A DNA stretch of 64,000 nt from Aldrovandia affinis (GCA_029706075.1 JAINUG010000004.1:232001-296000); one strand, 5' to 3'. Positions 44,961 through 57,433 are shown, counted from the first letter of the stretch. The notes: generated by a model not told the origin, from the sequence alone. Translations and numbers: made by a program.

Positions 44961-46690
44961 AATGAGCCGCACCATCACCCGCCGCTGTGCCTACCGACTG
45001 TGTCTGTTCTTCTGCCATTAAATCAACCAAAGAGAGGTTTTTTCCAGCACAGGTTCACATAGCCATTGCAGCAGGGTACATCACGTTCAAAAAGCGAAAT
45101 CAGGACAAGGCAGACAGCACGTGTTTGCAGATTCTGGCTGAACGTGTTAACGTTTTGATTCTTCTCTAATGTTCCACAACACAAGACATTTGTATGTATT
45201 CCTAGAACCAAATACAGAAAGAATGTTTTAAAACTTTACTTTTATTCTTGAGGCTTTTTTTGATGGTTCAGCTGAAAGTGTTTCTCTATCTCAAACACAC
45301 CTGTCTACACCTTACAGTGGCCAGTGTTCTTTCCAGTGGCCTGGCTGTGTCACTGAGCCGGTACTTGTTCAGAACTGCTCATGGAGAGATTCGTGTCAAG
45401 CCGTTATAGGGCCCAATGACAGAGTACACTTTGTGTTATGGTGTGTGTTTTTATTGACTGATTTGTGGGTGTTTGTTCGCAGAGCTGGGGAGTTGGTTTG
45501 AACATAATGCAGGTTAGCATGAGTTATTGATTTGGTAACTTTCATGACCAGTTGACAGAGGGAACAATTTTCAGTTCAATTTTGCGGCTCTTGGGTTTTG
45601 AAAGCTTCAAATTGTATCGTGTTTAGGGAATTGGTTTTAGACAGAGTTTTATTATCGATTATAACTCTGTCCGTCCTGCATGCATTGTTTTTATCTTTTC
45701 TTTATACTTCTGAGGTGTTTTAGCCAATTCCCATTTAGTGTGACAGAGCTGAGTGAGTGCCCTTAACAGGCTAGATAACACCAAGAGTTTGGACCAGCTT
45801 GTAATTTTTATATCTATTTTGAAGACACCGTTTTATTTTGTACAGTTTTCAATGAGCTTTTCCTGTCTATGTCTTCACTACCTAGTTTAGCTTCCCTGGT
45901 GCATTGTCGGCCACGGTAAGTATAATGTAGCGTGTGTTCTCACAAAGTTGTGTATGTCTCTGTATGTGTCCTTTTCGGGAAGACCATTATTTTAGTATTT
46001 ATTATAGTATTCATGTACATTTAGTATTTATTTTACATTTACTGCCAGGGCCCAGGTCTGGCGGTATCACTCTAACAGAGATGCTGCAGCCCATGTTCTG
46101 TTTGACACAGCATAAGCATGCAATCTGCAGACGGCAGGAATTTTACTCTGCTGGCCACTTTCATGTTAGGCTGTCACAGCAAAAAAATGTTATTTAGAAA
46201 ACTTGTATTCAATGAGCGCAGCCCTTCTTTCTCTTACAACACAACGGCAAATTTACCTCACAGCACTCCAAGCATTCACGTTTACAGCCACCAAGACAGG
46301 TGCTCCCAAATTGCTTTTTGTCTGGAAAAGTAGTGTCACTTCATTTAAACGAGCCTTGCATGCTGCATCACTGACAACTTAATTAATCTTTTGCACGTGA
46401 GAATTTTTTAATGAAGCCAATGTGCAAGTTTTCATTTACAATTTTTGTTTTGTTTTTTGTAATGCTTAGCGGGAAGTGGAATATTGTATTCTATTATCTA
46501 TCCCTTCTCTTTGTCTCTCAATTCAGTTTCTAAATTTCAATTTAAATGCTTTATTGGCATGAACATATTTAAAAATACACGTGATACAAAGTGTATTTGT
46601 ATAACAGTCAAAAGAAAAACAATGGTAATCACGTTATCAAACATACTGACAAAACAACAACGGCATTAATAATAAAATAATAATAGTTAT
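44961..46690. other. intergenic, no gene seen
   Basis: AT-rich unique sequence. Near 46535 a reverse copy of the CATGCCAATAAAGC retroposon tail is visible (ATGCTTTATTGGCATG). Confidence 0.4.
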
Positions 46691-46698
46691 TAATAAAA

Positions 46699-46699
<1 letters not shown>

Positions 46700-46732
<33 letters not shown>
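46700..46732. repeat. (TC)n microsatellite
   Basis: About 16 TC units. Confidence 0.95.
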
Positions 46733-46735
<3 letters not shown>

Positions 46736-46877
46736 GCCTGTGGTGGAAAAGTGAAAAGAGCAGCAAACATCTTTATTTCATATTTCAGTTCTGTTCAGTT
46801 ACCTTTGTAGCCTCCTTAACTTTGCAGTTAGTATTTACCAAACACAGTCTAGCAGGCTGCTTCTTTTAAAAGTCCCC

Positions 46878-47222
46878 AGGGTTGTTTCCACGTTAGGAAA
46901 AACTGCCTTTTCATATTGTGCACCCACAACATGGAACACCTTACAAAAGGATCTCCAGTTAGAGGTGCTGGTACCACTTAGGGAGTTCAAGACCCTGGTT
47001 GCAGATGTCCTTAAGGAGGAGTGCAGATGTTTCCCATAGGCTGGATTCTTTAAGTATATATATAGGTGTCTTGGAAGATGTTTTAATGTATTGTATTGTC
47101 ATATGTGTGTCAATGTAACTCTTAAATGCTGTTCTGCTGCCTTTCTTGGCCAGGTCTCCCTTGAAAAAGAGATTATATCTCAGTGGGCTTTTTTCCTGGT
47201 TAAATAAAGGTTAAATAAAATA
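46878..47222 (+). mobile_element. LINE 3' end
   Basis: Reads APTTWNTLQKDLQLEVLVPL-like peptide, then a stop, then the tail CTTGGCCAGGTCTCCCTTG...CCTGGTTAAATAAAGGTTAA, which ends in an A/T-rich simple repeat. Same tail family as 8305-8432. Confidence 0.7.
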
Positions 47223-47539
47223 AAATACAAAAATACAAATATTTCTGTCACCAAGGGCCCCTCCTGCTGAGCGCTAACGCCCCAGACTGGTCTCTAAGAC
47301 AATAAACAGCAGGGCTCCTCCACACTTATCTCATCATTACTTTCTGTCTCTTAAATAAAGTCTATTATTGTAAATGTCAAATTGGTCATGCCCTTTTCAC
47401 CGGCAGCAGAAATAATAACTCAAATGGAGGACAACGCTTCCCAGATACCAGCTGATTTCCAGCTGATCGAGATCGTCAGATCTTTAATTCAATCCTTGTT
47501 GTTGTAATTATGTAGGGAGGGGGGCACAGACTACCTTTA

Positions 47540-48040
47540 CATGAAATCCATCTGGGGTCAATATCTACATAATTTCCAAAAAGCCTGCAACTTGGCAGAT
47601 GCAACTCTCCATCATCTGTCATCAAACCTTATACTCCTGCCAGACCACTCTGTTCTGCAACCTCTGCTTGCCTTGTCACCCCTTCTCTTATCCCAGTCCC
47701 TCTCTATTCTAGCCCCTCAGTGGTGGAGTGGCTGGTTGTCCTACCATCAGGACAACCGTGCCACTGATGCAGACTAAAAACCCACCTCTTTAAACTGCAT
47801 CTTGACTCAAACTAGCCATTCCCTCAAACTCTGAGCTGAAATCTGCAACTAAACGCTATTCCCTCAAACTCCCCTTGTGCCTACTATGGCACTTAACCAT
47901 ATGTGATAAGTTACATCATGACACATACCTTCGGCAGGGTAACTAATATCTCATTGCTGCTTGTTGTGAAAGCTTTTTTGTATGTGCTTTTGTAAGGTTT
48001 TGGAGCCCTATCTACCCGAGATCATGAGTCAGCAGAAAAA
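47540..48040 (+). mobile_element. decayed LINE-like fragment
   Basis: A broken frame with APQWWSGWLSYHQDNRATDA and KPTSLNCILT resembles the region just before the 3' end of fish non-LTR elements. Too decayed to classify. Confidence 0.35.
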
Positions 48041-48086
48041 GTAACTTCCCATGTTTTATAAGCAGAGTGTCAACCTGCTAAGAGTA

Positions 48087-48563
48087 CAGTAAGACTATGA
48101 GCAGCCTGGTCAGAGCAGCCTGGGCAGACTCATAGTACCGTAAGGTTATGAGCAGCCTGGTCAGGCTTATAGTACTATAAGGTTATGAGCAGTCTGGTCA
48201 GGCTCATAGTAATGTAAAGTTATGAGCAGCCTGGTCAGGCTTATAGTACCGTAAGGGTAAGAGCAGCCTGGTCAGGCTCATAGTACCGTAAAGTTATGAG
48301 CAGCCTGGTCAGGCGTATAGTACCGTAAGGGTAGGAGCAGCCTGTCAGGTTCATAGTACCGTAAGGTTATGAGCAGCCTGGTCAGGCTCAGAGTACCATA
48401 AGGTTATGAGCAGTCTGGTCAGGCTTAGAGTACCTGCAAGGTTATGAGCAGCCTGGTCAGGCTCAGATTACTGCAAGGTTATGAGCAGCCTGGTCAGGCT
48501 CAGAGTACTGTAAGGTTATGAGCAGCGTGGTCAGGCTCATAGTACCATAAGGTTATGAGCAGC
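48087..48563. repeat. 37-bp minisatellite, about 13 copies
   Basis: Unit GGTTATGAGCAGCCTGGTCA followed by GGCTCATAGTACCGTAA, with scattered substitutions and one-base length changes. Confidence 0.9.
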
Positions 48564-48940
48564 TAGTCATAGTGAGGTTGGTCCAAAAGTGCAGTTCTGA
48601 CACAGTCACTGGGGCAACTGGCCAAATGTGCATAAACATGACAGTTAGTCCCATTACAAAAACATGAAGCCTCTGGGTTTTTACCGTAAAATAACTAGTC
48701 TTAAATGTGTTTCATAAAAAAAGTGACAATTTGCACACAACCTACCACACATCACCTTGGCAGGGCTTCTCCCAGGGTAGGGGACCATGAATCTGCAAGA
48801 GAGCAGGGGTCTGCTGAGCGAGGGAAGTTGGAGTGCAATGAGGCGGGGGGGATACACTGGCATCAACACAGGGGCCACTTGCCTGATTTAGCAAATATAT
48901 AAATAACACTTCCCACCCGAAATGTAGAATGGAGGGATGC

Positions 48941-48943
48941 AGG

Positions 48944-48977
<34 letters not shown>

Positions 48978-48993
48978 CAGAGAGAGGGAGAGT

Positions 48994-49024
<31 letters not shown>

Positions 49025-49035
49025 GGAGGGAGATT

Positions 49036-49077
<42 letters not shown>

Positions 49078-49082
49078 GAGGG
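48941..49082. repeat. (GA)n microsatellite
   Basis: GAGAGA with CAGAAAG interruptions. Confidence 0.95.
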
Positions 49083-49773
49083 TTGTAATGAGCTGTGCAT
49101 GATGATATTGATGGGGATGGTACATTCTGTGTGCTCACGCTCATGCTCTCTCTCCGTCTCTCTTCCCTCACTCCCTTTCTTCCTCCTGCCCTCGAGGGAA
49201 TGTATCCCTGTAATAGAAACATCTTTTCATTCCCACACACACACACACACACACACTTGCAGAAAGACCTGCGGATGTTGGAAAAGTAGACAGTGTTTAG
49301 TAGATGAGCTCCTTTAATAATGTGCTTGGAATATATTTGAATTGTGCAGCCCCTGGGATTACAGGGGGCTGACAGCCATGGAGAAAAACCAGGATCTTTG
49401 TCAATTCATCTGTGAGTGCGTGCGTGCGTGCGTGCGTGCATGACTATGTGAGTGCGTGCGTGCAGTGTGACCCGCATGTGTGTTCCGTGTGCGCGAGTCA
49501 TAAATGTCATCACAACTCACGTCACCTGGGTTAACCCCTGTCCCTCCCCCCACCCGCCTTCCTCTCAGACCAATAAAAATCGGCACAGCCTGGTGGTACA
49601 GGGTTGTTGCGATACAACAGCACTGGAAGACGAGACCCTGCAGGGTCTGGCTGCTTCGTAATGTGCTCTGCGGCTGTCTGCGAACGCCCGGATCGTTAGA
49701 GCCGATTGCGGGATTGGGGATGAATCAGTTCCTCATTGAGGCGTGCCGCGTCCTCAGGGAGCACCTCCCCCAC

Positions 49774-49806
<33 letters not shown>

Positions 49807-49900
49807 TCCCCCATCATTTCCTCTGTTCTTCAGTCAGACAGGACAGGATACTCCAATAAAACATTTTTTGATGCTCGGTAGCCAAGGGCAAGCAAGCCCT
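49083..49900. other. intergenic with short CA and TGCG repeats
   Basis: (CA)n at 49233-49256 and 49775-49802; (TGCG)n at about 49415-49465. No gene seen. Confidence 0.5.
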
Positions 49901-50199
49901 TTCCAATTCCCCTGTATTGGTTAGATGCTTCGTTCATGTTCCTGAAAATTGTCAAACGCGGAACCAGAGCATCTGAAGACTGTCCTGAAATTCAGCAAAA
50001 AACACACAACAACGCCAAAAGGCAGTTAAAAAAAAAAAAAGGTCTATTGAATCATAGGCATTGCTAAGAAGGGAAAAAGGTACAAGAAACGGATGCATAA
50101 ACAATTTCAGTAGATTACAGCTATGATCAGTGCTAACTGATGGCAATAAAAAAACATTTCTGATTAAAATACCTTCTTTAACCTATTTTAACCTCCGAC

Positions 50200-50420
50200 T
50201 ACGGAAGGCCTGGGGCATTGTGTGGGCCCACCCTTTCAAACGCAAAGTCCTATGAGCTCAGCCTCTAATTTCACTCTGCAGGTCAGCAGCTGAGCTGCGC
50301 AGTCACTGATCACTAACAGAGGAGGCGCTACTGGGGGAATCCCGTCAACTGCAACCCTCCCTCCCTGGGCCACACTGTGACCAATTTACTTACAGCTACG
50401 CAGGGCTCCTGCCCACAGTT
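50200..50420. repeat. unclassified dispersed repeat, copy 1
   Basis: GAGCTGCGCAGTCACTGATC and CCTCCCTCCCTGGGCCACAC. It shares words and order with 55860-56270 (second copy, interrupted by the 32-bp array). Confidence 0.4.
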
Positions 50421-50619
50421 GGCATCACCTGGGTCAAGTAATTATTTCAATACTTTTACTATCCCTTAGATACCATTAAAATTCCTGCAAATTACTGATT
50501 ATTAGAAGAAACATCATTCAGAATAAAATTATTCTTTCATGCGACTGTGTTTTTTCAGTTAGTAAAGTGTTTCTTTGAAAGTTCTCAGGGATCTCAAATC
50601 AAATTTCACATTTTTTCCA

Positions 50620-50752
50620 GCGTCTAAAGGCAGGGCTTTAGATTGGTCCAGGAAGTGAGCCAATAAGTGAAATCAGGAGGTGTAGTGTGCGGTTGAAGAA
50701 AATATACCTCCAGACACTGCAGCCCTCGAGGCCTGGAGTTGAATAGCCTTGA
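50620..50752. mobile_element. decayed relative of the hAT-like MITE
   Basis: Shares the interior AAGTGAGCCAAT.AGTGAAATCA and the GTGTAG segment with the element at 16068-16300, but both terminal repeats are lost. Confidence 0.5.
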
Positions 50753-51101
50753 TCTAAAAAGTATTTAAAATACATATTTTACCCAGAGTGGGCTGGCACT
50801 GGCGCGGTCAGCATTCAATTTCAGACCACGTCACTAAAGGGATCTAGTCTTTTAGTGTGAAGATCCAACAGCCCCCATTAAAAGAGCATATTTGAGTACT
50901 AATTTACATTACCGGGTGTCTGAATCAAAGTGCTAAAGCTGCAGAAAATAATGATTTGAGATGTTTGAAGATGAAGGTTTTAGGTTTTAAAACCCTAGAT
51001 TATAACTACTACAGTTTTGTATTACAGAGTACAGTATGTATTGCACGAATGTTTGAACATGCTTAGAATAATAATCTGTGCATTTATCATCTCAAAAAAC
51101 C

Positions 51102-51330
51102 ACTAGGTAACTACTCATATAAAGAAAACATTTGAGTAAATGAAGGGTTCTGGTGGCTCTGTTATGGTGTGGGGTGCATTTTCCTGGCATAGTTTAGATC
51201 CACTCAACCCCTTAGAGGGCAAGGGAAATTACAATAAATACAAAGCCATTCTGAGTGGTCACCTTCATCCTATGGTGAAGCATTTCTATCCTGATGGGAG
51301 TGGTCTCTTCCAGGATGACAATTGAGGATT
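51102..51330 (+). mobile_element. Tc1-like derivative, truncated at the right
   Basis: Starts with AGGTAACTACTCATATAAAG, a decayed terminal repeat of the same family, then reads KGSGGSVMVWGAFSW, LEGKGNYNKYKAILSGHLHP and DGSGLFQDDN before collapsing into a short duplication (GGATGACAATTGA repeated). Confidence 0.75.
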
Positions 51331-51440
51331 CCAGGATGACAATTGAACAGACAATTGAACATAATTGAACAGTTGTCTTTGATCTCACTGAGCGGGCAGA
51401 GGGTAAAAATTCAGGCAAGAAAAACAGCTTGTAAAAAAAC

Positions 51441-51590
51441 CCGTAGGTTTCTACTTATAACCGAGAGGTTGCAGGTTCAATTACCAGAGGGAACCCACAA
51501 GCAAGGCATTTAACCTGGAGTCGGCTCAAGGAATTACCAGCCGTGTAAACCGACATCACATTAAATGAAAGTGATGTAAGTTGGTAGGCA
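51441..51590 (+). mobile_element. decayed V-SINE-like element
   Basis: A B-box-like segment (GTTGCAGGTTCAATTACC) is followed by GCAAGGCATTTAACCTGGAG and ATGAAAGTGATGTAAGTTGG, the order of a V-SINE with heavy decay. Confidence 0.5.
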
Positions 51591-51884
51591 AACAGACCAC
51601 AAAACATTGAGCCCTGCTCTGCCGATATTGTGAGCTTTGAAGATATAATGGGACACATGGGGGGGGAAAACCCTGTGCGTGTTGGATAGATCCAGAGCAA
51701 TCCTTTATGTTTTACCAGCATGTTGAATGGTTGGGATTGAGTCTCCTCAGCGACTGGGCCTGCGAGAGTTTACATTACTGTACTACTCTACCCTCCCTGA
51801 GCCGATCCAAACGGTGACTCTGTCCAGCCCTGTCAATCACCTGTGTGATGCTCCACCAGGCACCTCACTGCCATGTAGACTAAA

Positions 51885-52075
51885 TCAAACCAAATCAAAT
51901 CAAATGTATTTGTATAGCGCTTTTCACAAATGCATTGTCACAAAGCGCTTAATAGAAGGGAACCCAGGCCTAGACCCCCCCCCAAAAGCAAGCTCACACT
52001 TATCGCAGGATCTAGGTCAGAGGCCAAGGCAGAGAAGAGAACATGGAGTAATGCATGTAGTCATGCACTAGTGTC
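51885..52075 (+). repeat. dispersed repeat with GTATTTGTATAGCGC core
   Basis: AAATCAAATGTATTTGTATAGCG, CACAAAGCGCTTAATAGAAG and AACCCAGGCCTAGACC form a repeat very common in fish genomes. Related, more decayed pieces lie near 25205-25310 and 41215-41280. Confidence 0.5.
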
Positions 52076-52079
52076 CCGC

Positions 52080-53830
52080 ATATACACTATCCTATACACA
52101 CACTCTGTCTAGTAGGGCTGACTATATAGCACACTTTCCACTGGCATTCACACCTGTCAAATTAAACACAAACCACTTGTCGCATGCACTGCACTAGTTG
52201 GGGTGAACGGTTGCTTTGAGAGAACGGTAAATCAATTTACATAACAGTGCGTTATCTAAATGTAAAGGCTGAAAGAGGGAACTGTCCAACAGGACTTTAG
52301 ACACGGCATTGTGTTTCCAGTCACTTAGCTGTGCAACGGGGGGGAAATCTATCCTTGGAACACACCTGTCCAGCTTTATTTTATCAAATAAATAACGATT
52401 ATTTAATAACATGTTATGCTATAAAATAATCTTGCTCAACAATGTAGCAGAGCCCAAAAACCCCAATTATGCTTTTACTCCAAAAATCAGCTGATATATC
52501 TAAACTATTCAGCCATAACACTGAACATGAAAAGCTTGAGAGGGTACTAGCACTGGGGAGGGGGGTGCTGAATAAAGTTTATTTTGGTGAGGCGTGGCAT
52601 TGTGTAGCTCCTCTCATTGTAAACCCGCCACCGCTATTGTTATTGTGAAAGGTGGCATGCGTTTCCGTAGCGTGTAAAGCCGAGCCCATTACTACGGCAG
52701 ATGAGTAACTACACGCCGCGTGTCTCTAAAGTGAAGGCACTCTATATGCAAAGCAGCCTCGCGCAGTTGAAGAAACTCCAGCGCCCTGTGATTATATTGG
52801 TAATTTAATTTCCTTGGTTACAGTTCGGAGATAAGGAAACTAACCAGTTGCTATTGTTCGCACCAGGGAATGAATGTGACTTGGCGGAAATAGCTTCATT
52901 GTCGGGATAGAGACAAGGACGGGTCCGTCTGAGGGCGCGCGAACCACCAACGCAGACGGACGTGAGCTTGAGCGCGGCGTCGCGCGCGCCCTCAAACCCA
53001 AATTGCGCAGAGGTGATTTTGACCTTAAAATGCAGAATCCTTCAAACGCGTCAGTGTTTTTTCCTATTCTCTTACACAAGAGGCAATCAGCAGCACAAGT
53101 CAGAACTGAGGCCCATTAAGGCGAGCAAAGGCATGTTTAAGATTCCGCGGCAGCGCCGGAGAGTAGATATTCGCTGAAGGGCGGCGGGACGTTGTATCTC
53201 CCTCCTGACACGTTCTTATTTAGAGGGAAAAGAAGCGGAGCGTCCGCGGTGGCCCCACACTCCCGAACTACTCCCTCTTTACAGCCGCTGATTTCGGATG
53301 ATTCGAATCGAGATTTTGGCGCTCGAAAAGACCCCAGACATTGTGAAAATGGGACGACGCTCGCACTTTTGCAAACAAAAAATCCAATTTGTGTCGGTGG
53401 CCGGGGCCGAGAGACGGACAGGCCCTGATTCCCTTGTCCCTCGCGCACACATTCTCAGCCCGCGCTGACACGCGCGATCTTTACAGGCAGGCTGAAAACG
53501 CCCAGCATCAAAAGTTTCAGCTCTTTATTAATCCACAACACCACGCCACTTCACCTCTTCTTGACTTCTCTCTCTTCTTGACTTCTCTCTCGTTCCTCCC
53601 ATCTCTCTGTCTCCAGACATCAGAAAAGCAGAGGGTCAATTATATGAATCACTTAGGGAGGACTCAGAGATGTGTCGAGTCTTGCCTTTGATTCATAAGT
53701 GCTGTTTTAACTGGAGCCAAATCAAATTGGACGCTTGCAGATACGTTTCAGCCAAAAAGGTCTAAGCCAATTCTTGAAAGGTTTGGAAATGTTTTCTCAG
53801 ATCTTATACAAACATTTATATAAATAATGC
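52080..53830. other. intergenic, partly CpG-rich
   Basis: A CpG-dense patch at about 52920-53000 (GCGCGGCGTCGCGCGCGCCC) and a GC-balanced stretch to 53480 look like a promoter or CpG island, but no splice-bounded exon or start codon can be tied to it. Confidence 0.3.
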
Positions 53831-53832
53831 AC

Positions 53833-53834
53833 AT

Positions 53835-53870
<36 letters not shown>

Positions 53871-53946
53871 ATACACCAGAATACATTTGAGCTCAAACAC
53901 ACTCACTCGCTCTCACACACAGCCATATACACATATACATATATAC
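53833..53946. repeat. (CA)n and (TA)n repeat at the gap edge
   Basis: CACACA, CATACACA and ATACATATATAC up to the first N. Confidence 0.9.
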
Positions 53947-54046
53947 NNNNNNNNNNNNNNNNNNNNNNNNNNNNNNNNNNNNNNNNNNNNNNNNNNNNNN
54001 NNNNNNNNNNNNNNNNNNNNNNNNNNNNNNNNNNNNNNNNNNNNNN
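53947..54046. other. assembly gap, 100 N
   Basis: Exactly 100 N, the conventional size for a gap of unknown length. It follows a microsatellite, so the missing sequence may be longer repeat. Confidence 1.
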
Positions 54047-54469
54047 AGTGCAATATAGGGGAGCAAGACGTAATTAACAAGATTTAATTCCCTTTCGTTT
54101 TCAGTTACAACGGCAGGACTGAATGAATAGCCAAACGCCTATTAATAATATAAATAATAATAATAATGGCGGATTGCATTCACAACGCACTTTCCCTCTC
54201 ACGATCTCAGAGCACAAGCGGATGGTACAGGGTTCTCTTTCGTGCGCACAGACGAGGCCCACCACTGGAGTTTCAGTTATACTCTCTCTTTGTCTCCTGC
54301 ACAAAAATACCACCTTCTGGTATCGTCAGTCTACAAAACATGGATGTGACCTCACTCTCCGGTATTCATTGTGGGGTCTGCATGTGATTTAAAACGGGGG
54401 GTCTGACCCTTTCCCAGCGGTATACAAGACCATTTCCGTGCCCGTCTCTCACACCCGGACCTCCGCGAC

Positions 54470-54690
54470 CTTGGAAGAGGATTCACGTCTATTCAGCCAC
54501 TAATTAAGCTCGACCCGATTGGTAAATTGAAAAATAATTCTCACTAGATTTAATAACTCATTACCCGCTGCTATTAGGGTGGAACTGCCCTTTAATTAGT
54601 ACAACACCTGATTAATGCCCAATTAGTGCCCAAATAATTTCCTTTCCCACTTTAGCGGAATAAAAAACGAAACGTTATAAATAACTGAAA
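54470..54690. promoter_or_regulatory. candidate conserved non-coding element
   Basis: CACTAATTAAGCTCG, TTTAATTAGTACAACACC, TGATTAATGCCCAATTAGTG: at least four ATTA/TAATTA cores in about 130 bases of unique sequence, a pattern seen in homeodomain-bound enhancers. Confidence 0.35.
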
Positions 54691-54947
54691 GAGCCATGGC
54701 TGTCTATCTCATCAGCCGAGAAAGAGAGATGAGCAGTACTGGCAGAGGAACTAAGCATCCAATCCACAAATACCACTGGCCAAAGTTGGAGGGACGGGGA
54801 GGAAGGAAGGAAGGAAAAGAAAGAGAAATAAATTGTTGTGGGAGTGCTTGGCAGTGCCGACTGCGATGACTGAACTTACAGCACTCTGAGCGGGTTCTCA
54901 GATCTCTGGGCACGCTGCCACGGGGGTGAGCTCGGCTGCACAACTGA

Positions 54948-55215
54948 CACGAGAGAGAGAGGGAGGGAGGGAGGGAGAGAGAGGGAGGGAGCGAGAGGGA
55001 GAGAGAGAGGGAGGGAGAGAGAGGGAGGGAGGGAGGGAGAGGGAGAGAAAGAGGGGGGAAGAGACGGGAAGAGCGAGAGAGACAGGGAGAGAGGGAGAGA
55101 CAGAGAGAGAGAAGGAGAGAGACAGAGACAGAGACAGAGAGAGAAAAAGAGAGAGGGAGAGAGAGAGCAGGAGGAGAAAGAAAGAGAAAGAGAGGGGGAG
55201 GGAGAGAGAGGAAGA
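54948..55215. repeat. long polypurine (GA/GGGA)n tract
   Basis: About 270 bases, nearly all purine on the + strand. Confidence 0.95.
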
Positions 55216-55397
55216 GGATTCCTGTCCTAATGATCTGCCGTTTCTTTGTAAATCCGGTTTAATTGTGCCGACACCAGTCAGTCGAACTGAGATTGGGCCT
55301 TGGCACAGCTTTAAAAATGGGGAGTTTTACAAGCACAAAGACAAACCAGCATGTAATACAAGAGCTCAGTGTCATCGCTTTGAATCTGCAATGGGAC

Positions 55398-55732
55398 CAC
55401 ACTGTGTGTGCGCACACTGTATGTGTTTATGTGTCTGTGTGTGTGTGTGTATACTGCGTGTCTGTGTGTGTGTGTGTGTGTGTGTATACTGCATTTCTCT
55501 CTGTGTGTATTTGTGTGTGCATGTGTGTGTATACTGCATGTTTGTGTGTTAGCATACTGTGTGTGTATGTGTGCATGTGTGTGTTTACTGCGTGTGTGTG
55601 CGTGTGTATACTGTGTGTGTATGTATATACTGTGTGCATGTATGTGTATAATGCGTGTTTGTGTATTAGCATACTGTGGCTGTGTGTGCATACAGTGTGT
55701 GTGCGCTGCATGCATGTGCGCTGCGTGTTCTA
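55398..55732. repeat. cryptic (TG)n repeat
   Basis: TG-rich with the phrase GTATACTGCATGT repeated several times at irregular spacing. Confidence 0.85.
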
Positions 55733-55859
55733 TATTGCCCCCACCAGAACTTGATTATGGTCGTACAATAATCATACAATACAAAGTACAAAGGCCGTAC
55801 AATAATAAATAATAATTAAAAATGTGAAAGAATTTCCTGATTCAGAACTCCAGGCCTGA

Positions 55860-56270
55860 CTCATCACTGCACTGGCCTACGTCAATCCAGGATAGTGCAG
55901 ACTGGCACGCTCGTCCTCTCAAACGCCTGTAGCCGGACGCTAGAAGCTGAGCTGCGCAGTCACTCTGTAGTCAAGGAGCTGAGCTGCGCAGTCACTCTGT
56001 AGTCAAGGAGCTGAGCTGCGCAGTCACTCTGTAGTCAAGGAGCTGAGCTGCGCAGTCATAGCACTGGAATACTGCAATTCTGGCCCCAGTTGACCAGAGG
56101 AGGTGATATTGCAGAGAATGCCCGTCCACCTGAAACCCTCACTCCCTGGGCGACGCCCCAGCCAATCACATACGGCCCCCCAAGTCACAAGCAGCACCGG
56201 CATGGTCAGGATTTGAGTCAGGACCATGGCTACCTCACTGAACCACAAGAACCAGTGCATCTCATAGACC
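55860..56270. repeat. unclassified dispersed repeat, copy 2
   Basis: Contains the 32-bp array, CACTCCCTGGGCGACGCCCC and GCCAATCACATACGG. The order resembles 50200-50420. Lacks recognisable coding or terminal repeats. Confidence 0.4.
55949..56062. repeat. 32-bp tandem repeat, nearly 4 copies
   Basis: GCTGCGCAGTCACTCTGTAG recurs at 55951, 55983, 56015 and 56047. The same GAGCTGCGCAGTCACT word occurs once in a dispersed repeat at about 50292, so the array arose inside a copy of that repeat. Confidence 0.85.
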
Positions 56271-56379
56271 ACCCAGTGAAGGTGATATCAGATACAGCAC
56301 AGCTTGACTGCGACTGTACAGTCCCTCTTCACACACGGGAATCCATTTTGTGGTCATCATCATTTGAACTGATGGAACA

Positions 56380-56556
56380 TACTGCCGAAATAAAAGGCAA
56401 CTATTTGGTAACCCGGAGCACTGAAGCGGCCCTGGGGGGGCTCTTTGGAAAGGGGAGAGCCGGGCCTATCCCTCCAACTGACATTTGTAGTACTACACTC
56501 CTTTAAAGGATCCCTCGTTTACTCAAGTGTTGCCTTTATTTTGGCAGTTACCTGTA
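56380..56556 (-). mobile_element. short Tc1-type MITE
   Basis: 177 bp with ends ACTGCCGAAATAAAAGGCAA and TTTTGGCAGTTACCTGTA. The interior lacks transposase motifs. Its right half matches, in reverse, the left half of the element at 63789 (GAGGGATCCTTTAAA), so the two belong to one subfamily. Confidence 0.7.
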
Positions 56557-57312
56557 GTTTCAACTTCATGTCCGACAGCTGATGGATAAAGATAAAGTAT
56601 TTTAAGGCATAAAAATGGAACAAAATGAAAAAAGAAACCTGCTAATGTTTCGTAAATATCTGTCAACATTCGACTCACATGGTCCAAAGAAGAAAAAAAA
56701 GGAAATAAACCTTAAACTTAAAATCCTGAGACAGGCTGTGAGTGTAACACAAGATAAAGCAGATGTTGGTTCATCTACTCACCAGATGAGGGCGCTGTTG
56801 TGACAAAATAAAGAAAAACATTTCCAGCAAGGAAAATGTTTACCAAAGTAAAGAAATATTCTGTGCTCAACTTTGCATGACGGCACAAGATACAACAAAC
56901 AAAGATGATCTGTCAACCTGTAGTTTATTATACAACACGTTCAACCATGCGACTTAAGTGGTAAACGAAAAAGGTGATATTTCACCCTTCACAGATTATT
57001 TCTAATTGTGTCCACAATTGACAACATAATTACACTGTTCAAGAGGTTTGCTGCAGTATCAGCACAGCAGTGCTGCCTCTCACAAAGGAAGACATATATT
57101 TTAATAATAATATCATAAGCCCATATTATTGTTCCATAAACGAAAAGCAGAAAAGTGAAGCATTCTAGTCTTGATTAGATGGGGAGAGCTTTGTAAACGT
57201 GCGTGATAGAACAAACTCCCCCATACTGGCACCATGAGAAAACAAGGACAACGAGGAGGATTAAAAGGCCATGAAATAATGGCCATCTCCAGGGCACAAA
57301 CAAACAAATGCG

Positions 57313-57375
57313 GCCCCACATACACACACATATATATATACACAATATATATATATGCACACTCACACACACACC

Positions 57376-57432
<57 letters not shown>
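57313..57432. repeat. (TA)n/(CA)n microsatellite
   Basis: ATATATATACACAATATATA, then CA run to 57432. Confidence 0.95.
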
Positions 57433-57433
<1 letters not shown>

